Assembly (NCBI GenBank): GCA_002179805.1
Contig: NAVB01000638.1
Location: 1 to 51,690 of the forward strand
DNA from: Acanthamoeba lenticulata
Taxonomy: Eukaryota; Discosea; Longamoebia; Acanthamoebidae
Direction of reading: 5' to 3'
DNA length: 51,690 nucleotides
Shown here: positions 21,248 to 31,327 of the stretch, piece after piece
Position numbering within the stretch: the first letter of the stretch is position 1
Layout of the letters: the number at the start of each line of letters is the position of its first letter
Position numbers and translations under genes: made by a program
Notes under the pieces: generated by a model
Seen by the model: the letters and a program-made list of their open reading frames with translations, nothing else
Told to the model about the DNA's origin: nothing
The model's database searches: none

Positions 21248-23504
21248 ATGATGGCGACCCCCGGGCCGAAGCAGCTGCTGTATCCCGAGCGCATTCGAAG
21301 TGCATGCACCTTGTTATCAGTGGACATGTTGCGGGACATGCTGTCCCATTCGCGCCAATTTAAGGCCGCTCAACTTTGGTATGCGATGAAGGAGCAGCTC
21401 ATCGTCGAAATTGAGAAGGAGGTCCTGTCTACGGGAGCCCTCGAGCTAATTCAGCAGCTCTCTTACGGCAATGTGCTCGCTTGGCTGCGAGAGTTGGACG
21501 AATGCGTCGAGCCTCCCAATCTCTACGACATGCGCCAAGCCCTCTACCACCTCCTCGAGGGCACGCCGTTGGCGTTCATCGGCATCTTGAGCGAAGGCAT
21601 CCTGCGCAACGTCGCGGCCGAGATCGGACTCGATGCTGCCGCATCCAAAGACGAGATACGTGGCGCACTCAAGGATGAGATTCAGCTACTTGGCCTTGAA
21701 TGCTTCCTTGATCGACTGCTGCTGGAGCAGCTCCAGCGACTGTGGGGCGAATGGGGACTTGAGCCTGCCACGCCAGCTGCGGACAAGAGGACCTTGATTG
21801 AGCGCCTCGTAATCTGGGTCTTCGATATTGACTTGGGCGAAGAGCTTGAGGCGTCCGGGGAGCAGCACGACGACATGGAAATGGAGAACAGCCACGTGCA
21901 CAATGAAGGTGAGGAGCAAATGGAAGAAAATGCAGAGGACGATGAGGTCGCGGCAGAGAATGTAGATGTGTCTGTGTCAGTGATCGAAGCGGCCGAGGGC
22001 GAGGAAGCAAGCCACGAGGATGAGATGGACGATTTGCCGGTCGATTTGTCCAGCAACGCCGGCCACAGTCTCACCCAGACGTCAGTGCAGCAAGAGCAGG
22101 AGCAAGAAGAGGAGCAGGACGTCTCACGAGGACCTCCCGAGGGACTGCCGCAGCCTGAAGAGCTGCAAGAGCAATCCGCCGCGGCCGCCTCCTTCGAGCG
22201 GGCAGCAGAGTCAGCAGCGGCTGCGCCCTCAGGTCTCACGTTGAGCCTCGACTTTAGCTCATTCGACACGAGTGCCGTTGGCACCGCTGCTGGTGCTGGT
22301 GCTGCCAACAATGCCGATGCTGACGTCGACGCCGTCTCCGACGAGCCAGACAACCCGTTCCAGCAGCAACCCGCCGAGGAGCTCGAAGTGATCGTGTCCC
22401 GGGACGAGGGCGACGGCGAAGAGGAAGATGAAGACGAAGAAGAGGAGAAAGAGAAGAGCTTCAGCGCGGAGCCGATGATCGCTGTAGAGCTGAGCGGAAT
22501 TGAAGCGGCCGAGGAAGATGCCGCGCCCGCCGAGCAGATGCCAAGCGAGGTGCGCCAAGCCGAGACAGAGGCAGAGGAGAAGCAACAGGAGGAGAGCTCG
22601 CATGGCGGCGAAGCCCCGGCCAAGGAAGACGAAGCCGCGGAGCAGGAGCAGGAGCAGCAGCCGTCAAGCGAAGGCGAAGCAAAGGAGGGACAGGCTTCCG
22701 AGGGACACATGACCGAGGCCGTCGACGAGAAGGCGATCGACACGGATAAGGAAGAGGAGGAGGACGTGCCCTACACGCCTCGCCGCGGTAAGTCTTATTC
22801 ACGGCCCTGTTCGCCGCGGACGAGGCTCGTGAAACTCACGTGATCGTTTTGTGTGATGCGGTTGTGGTGATTGTTGTCGGACGAGCAGCGTCGCGCATGA
22901 TCTCAAACATCAGCGACCTCAAGCCCGGCCTTACGCAAGAGGACCTCGAGGGCTTCAGCAACACCATCCTCAGGCGTACGTAGATGGCTGATGAACCACC
23001 TGGCCAATGAACATGCTGTTCATTCGCTCATTCATGGTGCCTGCTGCAGGTTTTTGCCGAGAAAACGACCTCGAGCACAGCAAGAAGAAGAGCGACAACA
23101 TCGCCTCCATCCTCGCCCACTGGAGCTCGCCCGAGTCGGCCGCCCTCCCCGCCGGTGGTACGGGAGAGCCCTCGACCGGTCTCTTCTTGAGCTCAAGTGG
23201 TTCACAACGTTGTGTTGATGATGTAGCAGAGGGGAACACGACGCCGCGCAAGCGACAGCGCGACAGCGGCGAGGCCGAGGCCAATGAGAGCGAGAGCGAG
23301 ACGGAGACCTCGGCGTCGGAGGTAGAGAACGACGACGGCACGCTCACCCCGCGCCGCCGCCTGGCCAAGCGCCGACGGCGCGCCACAGAGATCGTGGACC
23401 TGCTCTCCCTCAACGCCACCCCGCTGGCGGCCACCCGCACCGTGCGACGAAGCACTCGGCGTTCGCTGGCCGTCTCCTCTTCCTCAACCTCCCGCAACGC
23501 ATAA
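21248..23504 (+). CDS. Acidic nuclear protein, unknown, with SAP-like helical motifs
   Basis: Four exons (21248-22787, 22889-22975, 23050-23157, 23227-23504) join to 670 residues. The first 200 residues are helical and well structured. Two segments resemble SAP-type helix-turn-helix motifs: I-L-R-N-V-A-A-E-I-G-L with following charged residues, and L-Q-R-L-W-G-E-W-G-L ending in T-L-I-E-R-L-V. Residues about 205-510 are extremely Glu/Asp/Gln-rich and disordered. The C-terminus is basic, with T-P-R-K-R-Q-R-D and R-R-R-L-A-K-R-R-R-R (nuclear localisation type) and a final R-R-S-T-R-R-S. This architecture suggests a chromatin or DNA-associated acidic protein such as a histone-binding factor, but no family is recognised. 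Adjacent ATG codons at 21248 and 21251 are both possible starts. Confidence 0.7.
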
Positions 23505-23727
23505 ACATTTCTGAAATTCTTTGGTCATATCAAGAATGTGTGGAATTTATTGGCGCGTGCTGCGGTGCGTGTTTGGGAGTGGTGGCCGATGCCGCGGGAT
23601 TACACCGGCCAGTTTTTTCTTCACTTCTCGGTTTCTTGTTTCTTCGTCGTGGCGGTGACGTGAGGGTGAGGAAGAGAGAGTTGAGGGAAGTACTGCTCCA
23701 TAGTGCTTGCTTGGTTTGCTTGGCTAA

Positions 23728-25692
23728 ATGAAGGGTTCTCTTGTCCGCACGCTGCGTACCCGGTCGCCGAACGTCTGGCTGACCTCCGGCCATTGCCGCC
23801 AGCTCGCGGCCTCTTTCTCGACCTCAACCCCCTCCATTTCGACGGCGTCGACGGCGGACGTTGCGTCTTCGTCGACGTCGAGTTCCACGGCGAAGGAGGG
23901 GGAGCTGCTGCAGCTTCATGACACCGAACGCGTGTTCCGGGCAAAGTCAAGCAAGTCCCTAGCCTTCTCCTTGGCCATCCTCCACATGTGCTCCCTCTAC
24001 CAGCCCTTCTCCCGCTACGGGCCGCAGGTCTTCCTGTCCTTCCTTTTTCTTCTTCCTTCTTTCTCACTCAGGGAACTGACCTCCGTCATGTGCACATTTC
24101 TGACTGGTGCAGCTCCTCGAGGCGCTGAACAAGGCCGGGCTGGGCCGCCCGTCGGACGCGGCCATGCGGTCCACCTTCTTCCAGCACTTCTGCGCGGGCG
24201 AGACGCTGGCCCGCGCCAGCGACATCGTGCGCGAGTACGAGCGCGTCGGCGTCCGCTGCATCTTTGACTTCTCCATCGAGGTGCGCTTTCGTTCCTCCCG
24301 TCACCTCTCGCGGCATCCGACACCACGTTGTTGATGGAAGGTCGATCCTTCATGCATGCACGCACTTGTAGGAGGCGCTCGACCCGGACGAGTGGAACCG
24401 CAACACGGAGGGCCTGGTCAGCAAGATGCGCGACTACTCGGCCTCGTTCGGCGACCGCGTCCACTTTGTGCCGCTCAAGGTGCACACCCCACCGCCTCTT
24501 CCTCTCGCCCCTCCAGTGCAGTGCAGTGATTTCTCACGTGAGCCCCCACTCGACCCTCGCTGCGCACAGGTGACCTCTCTCTGCGCGCCGGGCCTGCTGG
24601 AGCGCATGAGCAAGCTCATCTACGAGTAGACCTCCCCCCCCATCCTCCCCTCCTTCCCCCTTGGCCTTGGGTTTGGGCAGGCGGGCTCACGTGTCCTCTC
24701 CTCCTCTTCTTCTTCGCAGCGACCGGGCGGCGGCCGACGAGAGGGCGTGGATGGAGGGCCTGCACTACCGGCCCTCGCCGGCCTTTCCCAGCATCAAGCA
24801 GCGTGGGGCGACGCCGGAGCCCTTGAGCCAGGCCGAGCGCCGGGATCTGCGCGAGGCCGTCGAGCGCCTGAACACCATCTGCGCCGAGGCCGACCGGAAC
24901 CGCTTGTCCCTGCTTTTTGACGCCGAGCAGACCCCGAGACAACCGGCCATCAACTGGTTCACGCGCAAGCTGTCGCAGCAGTTCAACAAGGAGCGGGCCG
25001 TGGTGTTCAACACCTTCCAGATGTACCTCAAGGGCAACTTTGAGAACCTGGAGCACGATCTGGCCCACGCGCGCGAGGCCGACTACGTGCTGGGCGCCAA
25101 GGTCGTGCGCGGGGCCTACATCCACACCGAGACCCTCCACGCGCGTGCACAGGGCCTGGACCTGCCCATCCAGGACTCCAAGGCGGCCACCGACGAGCAG
25201 TACGACGCGGCCATCGGGCTGCTGCTCCGCAGCCTCGACCACGCCGCCGTCGTGGTGGCCACGCACAACGCCGAGTCGGTGGTAAGTCCAGGAGGATCGT
25301 CAGTGATCTCTCCTCGCGGAGCTCGCTCACGCGTCGTTTTTGGCAGGAGAAGGCGATGCGCGAGATGCAGAGGCTGGGGGTCGACAAGTCCTCCCCGCGC
25401 GTCAACTTTGCGCAGCTGATGGGCATGTGTGAGGATCTCACGCTCAGCCTCGGTACGTGCCAACCCTCCGGGTGGTGTGTTTGTTGCTTTGCCTCACGGG
25501 GGTCATCGGCTTGCAGGCCAGCTGGGCTACAACGCGAACAAGCTGTTGCCGTACGGGCCGCTGGGCAACGTGATGCCCTACCTCATCCGTCGCGTGCAGG
25601 AGAACAGCTCCGTCCTCGGCGGAACCGCCAGGGAGCGCGAGCTCATCTGGCGCGAGCTCAAGCGCCGAGCCCTGGGCTCGTTCTCCTCCTAG
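23728..25692 (+). CDS. PRODH: Proline dehydrogenase, mitochondrial
   Basis: Seven exons (23728-24027, 24113-24280, 24372-24479, 24570-24625, 24720-25281, 25347-25452, 25517-25692) give 491 residues. The Arg/Ser-rich, acid-free N-terminus (M-K-G-S-L-V-R-T-L-R-T-R-S) is a typical mitochondrial presequence. The FAD-binding barrel follows with V-G-V-R-C-I-F-D-F-S-I-E, a long central segment containing N-T-F-Q-M-Y-L-K, then V-V-R-G-A-Y-I and A-T-H-N-A-E-S. The C-terminal L-G-Y-N-A-N-K-L-L-P-Y-G-P and Y-L-I-R-R-V-Q-E-N carry the substrate-binding Arg pair. The enzyme oxidises proline to pyrroline-5-carboxylate and passes electrons to the respiratory chain, the first step of proline catabolism to glutamate. 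It converges on the basic protein gene, with about 200 AT-rich nt between the stop codons. Confidence 0.95.
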
Positions 25693-25888
25693 GCTCGATC
25701 GTCGACGCTTCTTCTCATCAGCACCCATTTTTTAAGTTGAAGAAAAATCATAGATAAATAAAAGAAGGAATTCTTAAATAAATAATGCCATTTGTTTATC
25801 GTATCGAGTTGATCTCAACAAGGTGGTGGTCTGTACAAAGAAGAGAGAGAGAGAGAAAAAAAGGGGAGGAGCGAAAGAGGAGTGGTGT

Positions 25889-27949
25889 TTAGCGATAGGC
25901 GATGCGCGAGTTGGTGCCCTGCTTGCGGAGGGTGCGGTTCTTGCCCTTGCCACGTCCTCCTCTCCTGCCCCTTCGGCTGCCGTGTCGCTGGCGCTGCTGC
26001 GGCTGTTGCTGCTGGGCCTTGGGGTTGGCCTGCGCCTGGCTCGACTGGGAGCCCAGACCGGCGTCCTCGTTGTCCTCGTCCTCATCGTCTTCCTCTGCCT
26101 CAGGCTCGTCCTCCACGACCTTGTCGCGCTGCGCGTCGATCTGCTCCATCTCCTCGATCGAGGAGGGCGCCTCCTGGCGCGGGGTCTCGGCTAGGCTCGG
26201 CGGCTGCGCTGGCTCGTCGTGGGCAAGCGGCTGGGTGGCCAGGTGGGCGAGCTCGGGGCTCGACTCGACCGAGGAGCCGTCGGAGATGAAGATGGTCACC
26301 TCGCTGCCCTGCTGGTGCTGCTGCTCCTGCTCGAGGATCTTGATCTCATCGGGCCGGATCGAGGGCTTACGCTTGGGCACGACGTCAACGTTGACCACGT
26401 CGCTCGTCACGGCGTCGCTGACCGCGGGCGCGACCGCCTCGGGGACCGCCTCGAAAGCAGCCTCAGAGTCGGCCTTCCCGAGCTCCAGCAGTTCGGGAGC
26501 CAGCCGGACCGCCGAAGCCGGAGGCTGCTGGTCGGTGTCCAGACGCGCGTACTTGGCCTCGGGCGCCGCGACGTCGCGCTCGTCCTGGACCAATGTCGGC
26601 TCGACGTCGCCATTGAGGGCCTCGTCGACGCCCTTGCGCTTCTGCGCGCCGGCGGGGAGCACGATCGGGAGCAGCGGCACCTTGACCGGCTCGGGCGACG
26701 AGCCAAAGAGCGTGAAGGTGGGCACGGGGCCGGCCGACGACCGCCTCTGCGTGCGGAGCTGCGAGCCAGAGCTGCTGCTCGTGGTGGTCGTGCTGCTGCC
26801 GCGGCGCTTCTTGCCGCCCGCGGCCGCGGGCAGGACGGACACCGGCTCGCTCGAGTCCGAGACAGCGGTGAACTGCGGGAGGCCCACCACCGCGGTCGTG
26901 CTGGTCAAAGGCGACGAATACGAGGTCGGCTTGGGCAGGAGCAAATGCTCCTCGGCTGGGATGACGTGAGCTCGAACGTCGCGCGGAGGCGACGGGGGCG
27001 GAGGCAGGTCAAACGACGGCAGGTTGGGCTTCTTGACGGCGGCCTCCTCCTGATGCTGGTGCTGGTGCTGCTGGTTGCTGAGCTCTCCTTCGACAAAGTC
27101 GGCCAACGTCATCTGCGGCGTGTGCGGCTGGAGCTCGGGCGCGATCGATGAGGCGACGTCCTCGATGGCGTCGGCGATGGCACGCAGCCCGTACGAGGAC
27201 ACCTCGCCGTTGAAGCGCTGCGGCGGGCAGGACAAGGGCCGGATGAGGCCTCCCGCTGGGCGGCCCGTGACCGGGATCACGACAGGCTGCACCGGCTCGG
27301 GCTCGGGGACGGCCTTAGCCTCGGCGGGCGGGTCGTTCTGGCCCACGAGCGGCGGCTGAGCCGCTGACTCGACGTCCGTCAACTTGCTCGACTTCCGGCG
27401 GCTCTTCCTCTTCTCCTTGCGCTCGCGCTTCTCGCGCTTCTTCTCTTCCTTGGTCTTCTTGTGCTTGGCCTTGTCCTTGGCCTTGTGGCTTTCCACCTCG
27501 GCCTCGACTCGCTCGTCGACGGCCGCGATGTTGGCGTCGCTGTCCTCCTCCTTGGCCTTGCGCGGCGTGCTGGCGTCGCCACCGCCTTCGGCCACCTCGA
27601 GGTCGCCTCTCGACGCGGACTTGGTGAGTTCGTATTTCCTGCTCCGCCGCAGGAGGTGCTCCACTTTCTTCTTGTTGTCGACAGCGACGACGCCGTCCTC
27701 GGTGCAGGCCTTGCCCTTGCCCTGGTGGGCGGCATCGTCAATGTCGTGCGTGCCCAGCATGCTCTGCATATGCTTGGCCGCGTCGTGGCTTCCGCCCTCG
27801 ATCGGGACTTCGACTTCCTCGTGGGGCTGGTCCTCGCCGTCGGCCTCCTTGCCCTTCCTCTTGAGGCGGATCGTGAGCCGCTTGAACATGCCCTTCACGC
27901 CGCTGCCCTTCTCAGGCGCGGGCTTTGTGGCTGTGGCGACGGAGCTCAT
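25889..27949 (-). CDS. Basic, disordered, intronless protein, unknown
   Basis: One uninterrupted frame of 686 codons from ATG 27949. An upstream in-frame extension to 28036 starts without an ATG and was not used. The N-terminus contains G-M-F-K-R-L-T-I-R-L-K-R-K-G-K, which could act as an amphipathic basic membrane- or nucleic-acid-binding helix. A Lys/Glu-rich block at about 150-190 (K-E-E-K-K-R-E-K-R-E-R) is followed by long Pro/Ser/Glu-rich disordered sequence. The C-terminus is Gln-rich and ends in R-R-G-R-R-G-G-R-G-K-G-K, an RG-type RNA-binding tail. No folded domain is recognisable. Lack of introns contrasts with the neighbours. High GC also opens long antisense frames here, which I regard as shadows. 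Confidence 0.65.
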   Translation of the reverse strand: MSSVATATKPAPEKGSGVKGMFKRLTIRLKRKGKEADGEDQPHEEVEVPIEGGSHDAAKHMQSMLGTHDIDDAAHQGKGKACTEDGVVAVDNKKKVEHLLRRSRKYELTKSASRGDLEVAEGGGDASTPRKAKEEDSDANIAAVDERVEAEVESHKAKDKAKHKKTKEEKKREKRERKEKRKSRRKSSKLTDVESAAQPPLVGQNDPPAEAKAVPEPEPVQPVVIPVTGRPAGGLIRPLSCPPQRFNGEVSSYGLRAIADAIEDVASSIAPELQPHTPQMTLADFVEGELSNQQHQHQHQEEAAVKKPNLPSFDLPPPPSPPRDVRAHVIPAEEHLLLPKPTSYSSPLTSTTAVVGLPQFTAVSDSSEPVSVLPAAAGGKKRRGSSTTTTSSSSGSQLRTQRRSSAGPVPTFTLFGSSPEPVKVPLLPIVLPAGAQKRKGVDEALNGDVEPTLVQDERDVAAPEAKYARLDTDQQPPASAVRLAPELLELGKADSEAAFEAVPEAVAPAVSDAVTSDVVNVDVVPKRKPSIRPDEIKILEQEQQHQQGSEVTIFISDGSSVESSPELAHLATQPLAHDEPAQPPSLAETPRQEAPSSIEEMEQIDAQRDKVVEDEPEAEEDDEDEDNEDAGLGSQSSQAQANPKAQQQQPQQRQRHGSRRGRRGGRGKGKNRTLRKQGTNSRIAYR

Positions 27950-28167
27950 CCTCTGTGTGTCTATGTTGTATTTTTTTCTTTTCTGTTGTTGCGTTTCGTG
28001 TGCTCTGCACGTGGAAAGGCTTGATGACGAAGACAACAGGAGTAAGCAACTAGAACAATTGAAAGAACGAATGAGCTGGACGACGTACCGCTGGTTGCAG
28101 ATGGGTCTGGTCGACTACGTGTAGGGCGAGAGTAGGTTTGCGAAAAAGGGGGCTCTCGCAGGGTTGG

Positions 28168-28425
28168 TTAGTGTGTGGCGAGGCTGGTGGTCTTGAGAAA
28201 AATAAAGACCTCGGTCTCAGACTCGCGCTTAAAAAGCTCGGGCCACTTCACATGGAGGGCCTCAGAAAGAGCAAGTATGAGCCCAAGAATGGAGGGTTTT
28301 GGGAGAGAACTCCCAGGGGTGATGTCCGTGATGGGCTCGTTGCGCCAGAGAAGGAAGACATGCACGCGGGCAGATAGAAACGACGGGCAGAGAGACGAAG
28401 CGTTTTCGCCCAAATTCCGCGCCAA
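28168..28425 (-). CDS. Possible small CDS or 3' exon, unknown
   Basis: The last 60 or so codons look protein-like (V-H-V-F-L-L-W-R-N-E-P-I-T-D-I-T-P-G, then W-P-E-L-F-K-R-E-S-E-T-E-V-F-I-F-L-K) and end in TAA at 28168. The upstream part is less convincing, and I could not fix a start. A CAG at about 28440 could be an acceptor joining an exon that reads L-C-P-H-D-V-V-V-E-G-L-D-P. I recognise no family. It lies between the basic protein and BLOC1S2 genes on the same strand. Confidence 0.3.
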   Translation of the reverse strand: MARNLGENASSLCPSFLSARVHVFLLWRNEPITDITPGSSLPKPSILGLILALSEALHVKWPELFKRESETEVFIFLKTTSLATH

Positions 28426-28633
28426 AATGTCCGGCCTGGCAGGTGGCTAAAATGTGTCGACATACGTGGGATCGAGTCCCTCCACCACCACATCATGCGG
28501 GCAGAGCCGAAACAAAACTTGTTTTTTACACGGCACAAAGGCCGAGAAAGAGGAGACAGGAGGAACACAGAAACGACTCAAGAAGCGAGAAGGTGATGTA
28601 AAAAACGTAGCTACTGCAGGCGTGCAAGCATCA

Positions 28634-29455
28634 TCAACCGTCCCGCCTCTCATCGCCCGCGTTTCTTCGAAGTGGTGTCGATGGACCTCGGCCGCCCTTG
28701 GCCTGAAGAAGAAGAAGAAGAAGGGAACGAAGGTGAGACGAGTCCTCTCAGTACAAGGTCGTACAAAAGGGCCCTTCTGCAGGCAAAGTGACAAAACCTG
28801 GATCATGGCTGCCCTCTCTCGTTCGTTGAGGAGCTTGAACTTGCCCTCGAGCTGCCTTGTGTACTCGTCCATGAGCATCACCGTTCTCTCCAGCTCGTCA
28901 ACGCTTTTCTCGATGCTATCAATCTGCTGCAGGTAGGGCTGGAAGGACATGTCTGCAATGCAACCGCGAATTTCAGTGCGCTACACGAAGCTAACAGGGC
29001 GGGGGGGACATACACTTCTTCTGGAGCTCCTCCATGAAGAGCACCAGGTCAGTGGCCTGGTCGGTCATGGCCTTGTACTTCTCTGTAGTGACGTGGTTCA
29101 TCTGTTCCAGCAGCTTGTAATCGTTGCTCGTGGCTAGACCACACGATCATTAATAATAAATAAAGAAGAAAATAAAAGCAGAATGAGCAACTTACCCAAC
29201 AGCTCGCCTTGGATGTACTCTGAGATGTTCTTGAACATACTCTCCGTGTTGCGGATGAGCTCTTTTTGGTTTGCCGCTTCCACCTGACGGGGTGATGCGG
29301 GAGGCGTGGGTGCTCCAGTTGATTGGGCCGAGTAATAAAAAATAATAATAAGGTACCTTCATCACTCCCTGCGAACTGGAAGACTTGTATTCAGAACCAA
29401 CTCCCTCTTCCTCTGGGCCGCTGACTGCGGCAGGCGCTCCACCCGGCTTGTCCAT
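28634..29455 (-). CDS. BLOC1S2: BLOC-1 complex subunit 2
   Basis: Five exons (29455-29357, 29283-29196, 29133-29014, 28952-28798, 28702-28634) join to 176 residues. After a short disordered start, the protein is a continuous helical coiled coil: N-D-Y-K-L-L-E-Q-M-N, then L-Q-K-K-Y-M-S-F-Q-P-Y-L-Q-Q-I-D, then E-L-E-R-T-V-M-L-M-D-E-Y-T-R-Q-L-E-G-K-F-K. This matches the BLOS2 pattern (K-Y-x-x-L-Q-P-Y-L-x-Q-I and L-D-x-Y-x-x-x-L-E). BLOS2 belongs to BLOC-1 and BORC, which act in biogenesis and positioning of lysosome-related organelles. The last exon, a short Gly/Arg-rich tail, is the least certain part. Its start codon is 60 nt from that of the divergent coiled-coil gene. Confidence 0.85.
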
Positions 29456-29515
29456 CGTCAAATCCAGCCTGGGGAAGAAGAAAAACACTTTTTCTTGCGA
29501 TAAATAACCTTGAAG
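29456..29515. promoter_or_regulatory. 60-nt divergent promoter region
   Basis: Only 60 nt separate the ATG codons of BLOC1S2 (minus) and the coiled-coil gene (plus). The stretch contains an A/T-rich core with a GATAAATAA element on the plus strand. Both transcripts must start within it or within the neighbouring coding sequence. Confidence 0.6.
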
Positions 29516-30722
29516 ATGGAGAAGGAAAAGACCAACAAGAGCCGTACGAAGAAATCAAGGAAGCGAGTGCGAAAGGGAGAGACGAAGAGTGATGCACTCC
29601 CTAAGGGCAACCCAATGCCGCGCGAGATGCAGCGTTTCTTTGTCAACACCGTAGCACAGTCAATCTCGTCAGTTACGCGACGAACAAGGAAGGACGAACG
29701 GGAAGCGCTCGTGGAAGCGCTGCGGACGGACGTGGCTCACGTGGCAGCACAGCTGGAGCGGCAGCTGCTACGGTCGCGAATCCACGTTGACTACGCGAGC
29801 TTGGATGACACAATGGTGCTGCGCCATCCTCTCCCACCACTCCAGTTCTTTCACCAAGCTCACTACAAGTTGTTCTAGAAAGAGCTTGAGACTGCCATTG
29901 CTGCCAACACGCCTCTCTTGGCCAACATTACTGCCGAGGTGGAGCATCGACAGAGGTGCGTGTGCCACACCAGGCCGCCAATCCCGGTGGACGCGTCCGC
30001 CCGTTGCTCACCAAGAGGCGCGCGGTGTGTCGTCTCCCAAGTACAGTGAACGCGAAAAGGAGGAGGCGCGTCTGGCGCAGCTCGAGCAAGAGGCCAAGGA
30101 GCTCGAACGCAAGCGGATCATACTGCAGAAGAAGCGGAAGGTGCGCATTGCTCTCTTCGAAGGACTCCCAGCCTTCGTCTTTATTGACGCGCCGTCCTAC
30201 GGATGACTGGTGCAGTTGAACCCATCGGCCGACCTGTTTGGTCAACGAGAACATGCGCACCCGCTGCTCGCGCCCGGCTCAGCGCTCGTCTCCTCGGCCG
30301 TGCAGCTCACCAACGTGGCCATCGAACCTGACCTGCTGCTAGAGCTCGTCGAAGCTGATGACCAAGAGTCCAGCTCCAGCAAGGGCAATAAGGACAAAGG
30401 GAAAGGAAAGGAGAAGTTGGGGGCACGAGGAAGCGGCCGCGATGGTGGCGACGAGGAAGAAGAAGAGGAAGCCGGGCAGCTGCAGATCGATCTCGTACAG
30501 GGTCTTACGGATGGCCTTGCTATGGCGGCCGCCAACCGAGCGGTGCTGTTGCCTGTGCTCCAGAATCTCACCACCACGCGGGATCGTCTCCACGCTGCGC
30601 TTTCCAACGCTGGTGCCCTCGAGCCTCTCCACTTCGTCACTTCCTCTACTTCATCTTCCGGCGCTCCACCCTCTTCATCGTCCACTTCATCACGAAGCCG
30701 ACAACTACCAAGTGGAAAATGA
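29516..30722 (+). CDS. Coiled-coil protein, possibly CENP-Q-like kinetochore subunit
   Basis: Four exons (29516-29815, 29879-29955, 30047-30140, 30216-30722) give 325 residues. A Lys/Arg-rich N-terminus (K-S-R-T-K-K-S-R-K-R-V-R-K) is followed by a long helical region, then by a coiled coil of S-E-R-E-K-E-E-A-R-L-A-Q-L-E-Q type. After it comes N-P-S-A-D-L-F-G-Q-R-E-H-A-H-P-L-L and a Ser-rich end. A basic tail, then coiled coil, then a short N-L/H-P-L-L segment is the layout of CENP-Q/Fta7 proteins, part of the inner kinetochore COMA complex. The similarity is by pattern only, and other coiled-coil families could fit. The gene converges on a small membrane protein gene, with 45 nt between stop codons. 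Confidence 0.55.
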
Positions 30723-30767
30723 CCGGGACGAAGAGACACAAACGTAAAGAGGCACTGTACATTGTCT

Positions 30768-31258
30768 TCATGGGTGTTGCTTTGATGATTCAAGAGGTCC
30801 CTCTTGGTTCTCGAGAGTCCTCTTCTTAGCCCACTTTGCCTTGAAAGAGCGTTCCAGCTGGCACTCTCGGTAGCCCACGTAGGCGCCCAGGACCGTTCCC
30901 ACGAGACCCGTCACTGGCAGTGGCCGCGCTCGCGGGTCAGCCACACACGTACGGAATGTACCTAAGGGTACGTACCGAGCGGCAACTGATAGATCTGCCA
31001 CACCGACAGTCGAGTGCTGGGATGGTTCAACTTCTCTGCATATGAAAGAGGGACTCAGAGGGTACTCGAGTAGGGCGACATTAATTCCTGAAGATGAGTC
31101 ATACGGTTGATATTGAACAGAACGTTGAGCGCGATGGGCAAGGGAGCTCGTCGCAGGTTACCCACTGCCCCCAATACGAAGAAGGCCGCCCCTCCAATGA
31201 CCGACGAAGTGAGAAGCTGCCATGGTGAGCACGCATCAACGCGCGCCTGCTCTTCCAT
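30768..31258 (-). CDS. Small two-span membrane protein, unknown
   Basis: Three exons (31258-31105, 31035-30976, 30913-30768) join to 119 residues. Two hydrophobic segments are visible: residues about 15-35 (L-L-T-S-S-V-I-G-G-A-A-F-F-V-L-G-A-V) and about 70-87 (L-P-L-V-T-G-L-V-G-T-V-L-G-A-Y-V-G-Y). A charged C-terminal tail (F-K-A-K-W-A-K-K-R) follows. The glycine-rich spans and small size recall mitochondrial inner-membrane assembly factors, but no family is identified. It is divergent from the methyltransferase gene, with 69 nt between start codons. Confidence 0.6.
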
Positions 31259-31327
31259 CTCCGGTGCTGCTCTGCGTGTGCTTTGCCTGCTTACGTTATT
31301 TTATTCCTTTTTTCCTCGAACTCCTCC
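31259..31327. promoter_or_regulatory. 69-nt divergent promoter region
   Basis: Separates the start codons of the small membrane protein (minus) and the methyltransferase (plus). A T-rich stretch (TTATTTTATTCC) is present on the plus strand. No other motif is obvious. Confidence 0.55.

Noticed and set aside
21682..22743. A 353-codon Ser-rich minus-strand frame
   Set aside because: It mirrors the Glu/Ala-rich coding region of the acidic nuclear protein and is a compositional shadow.
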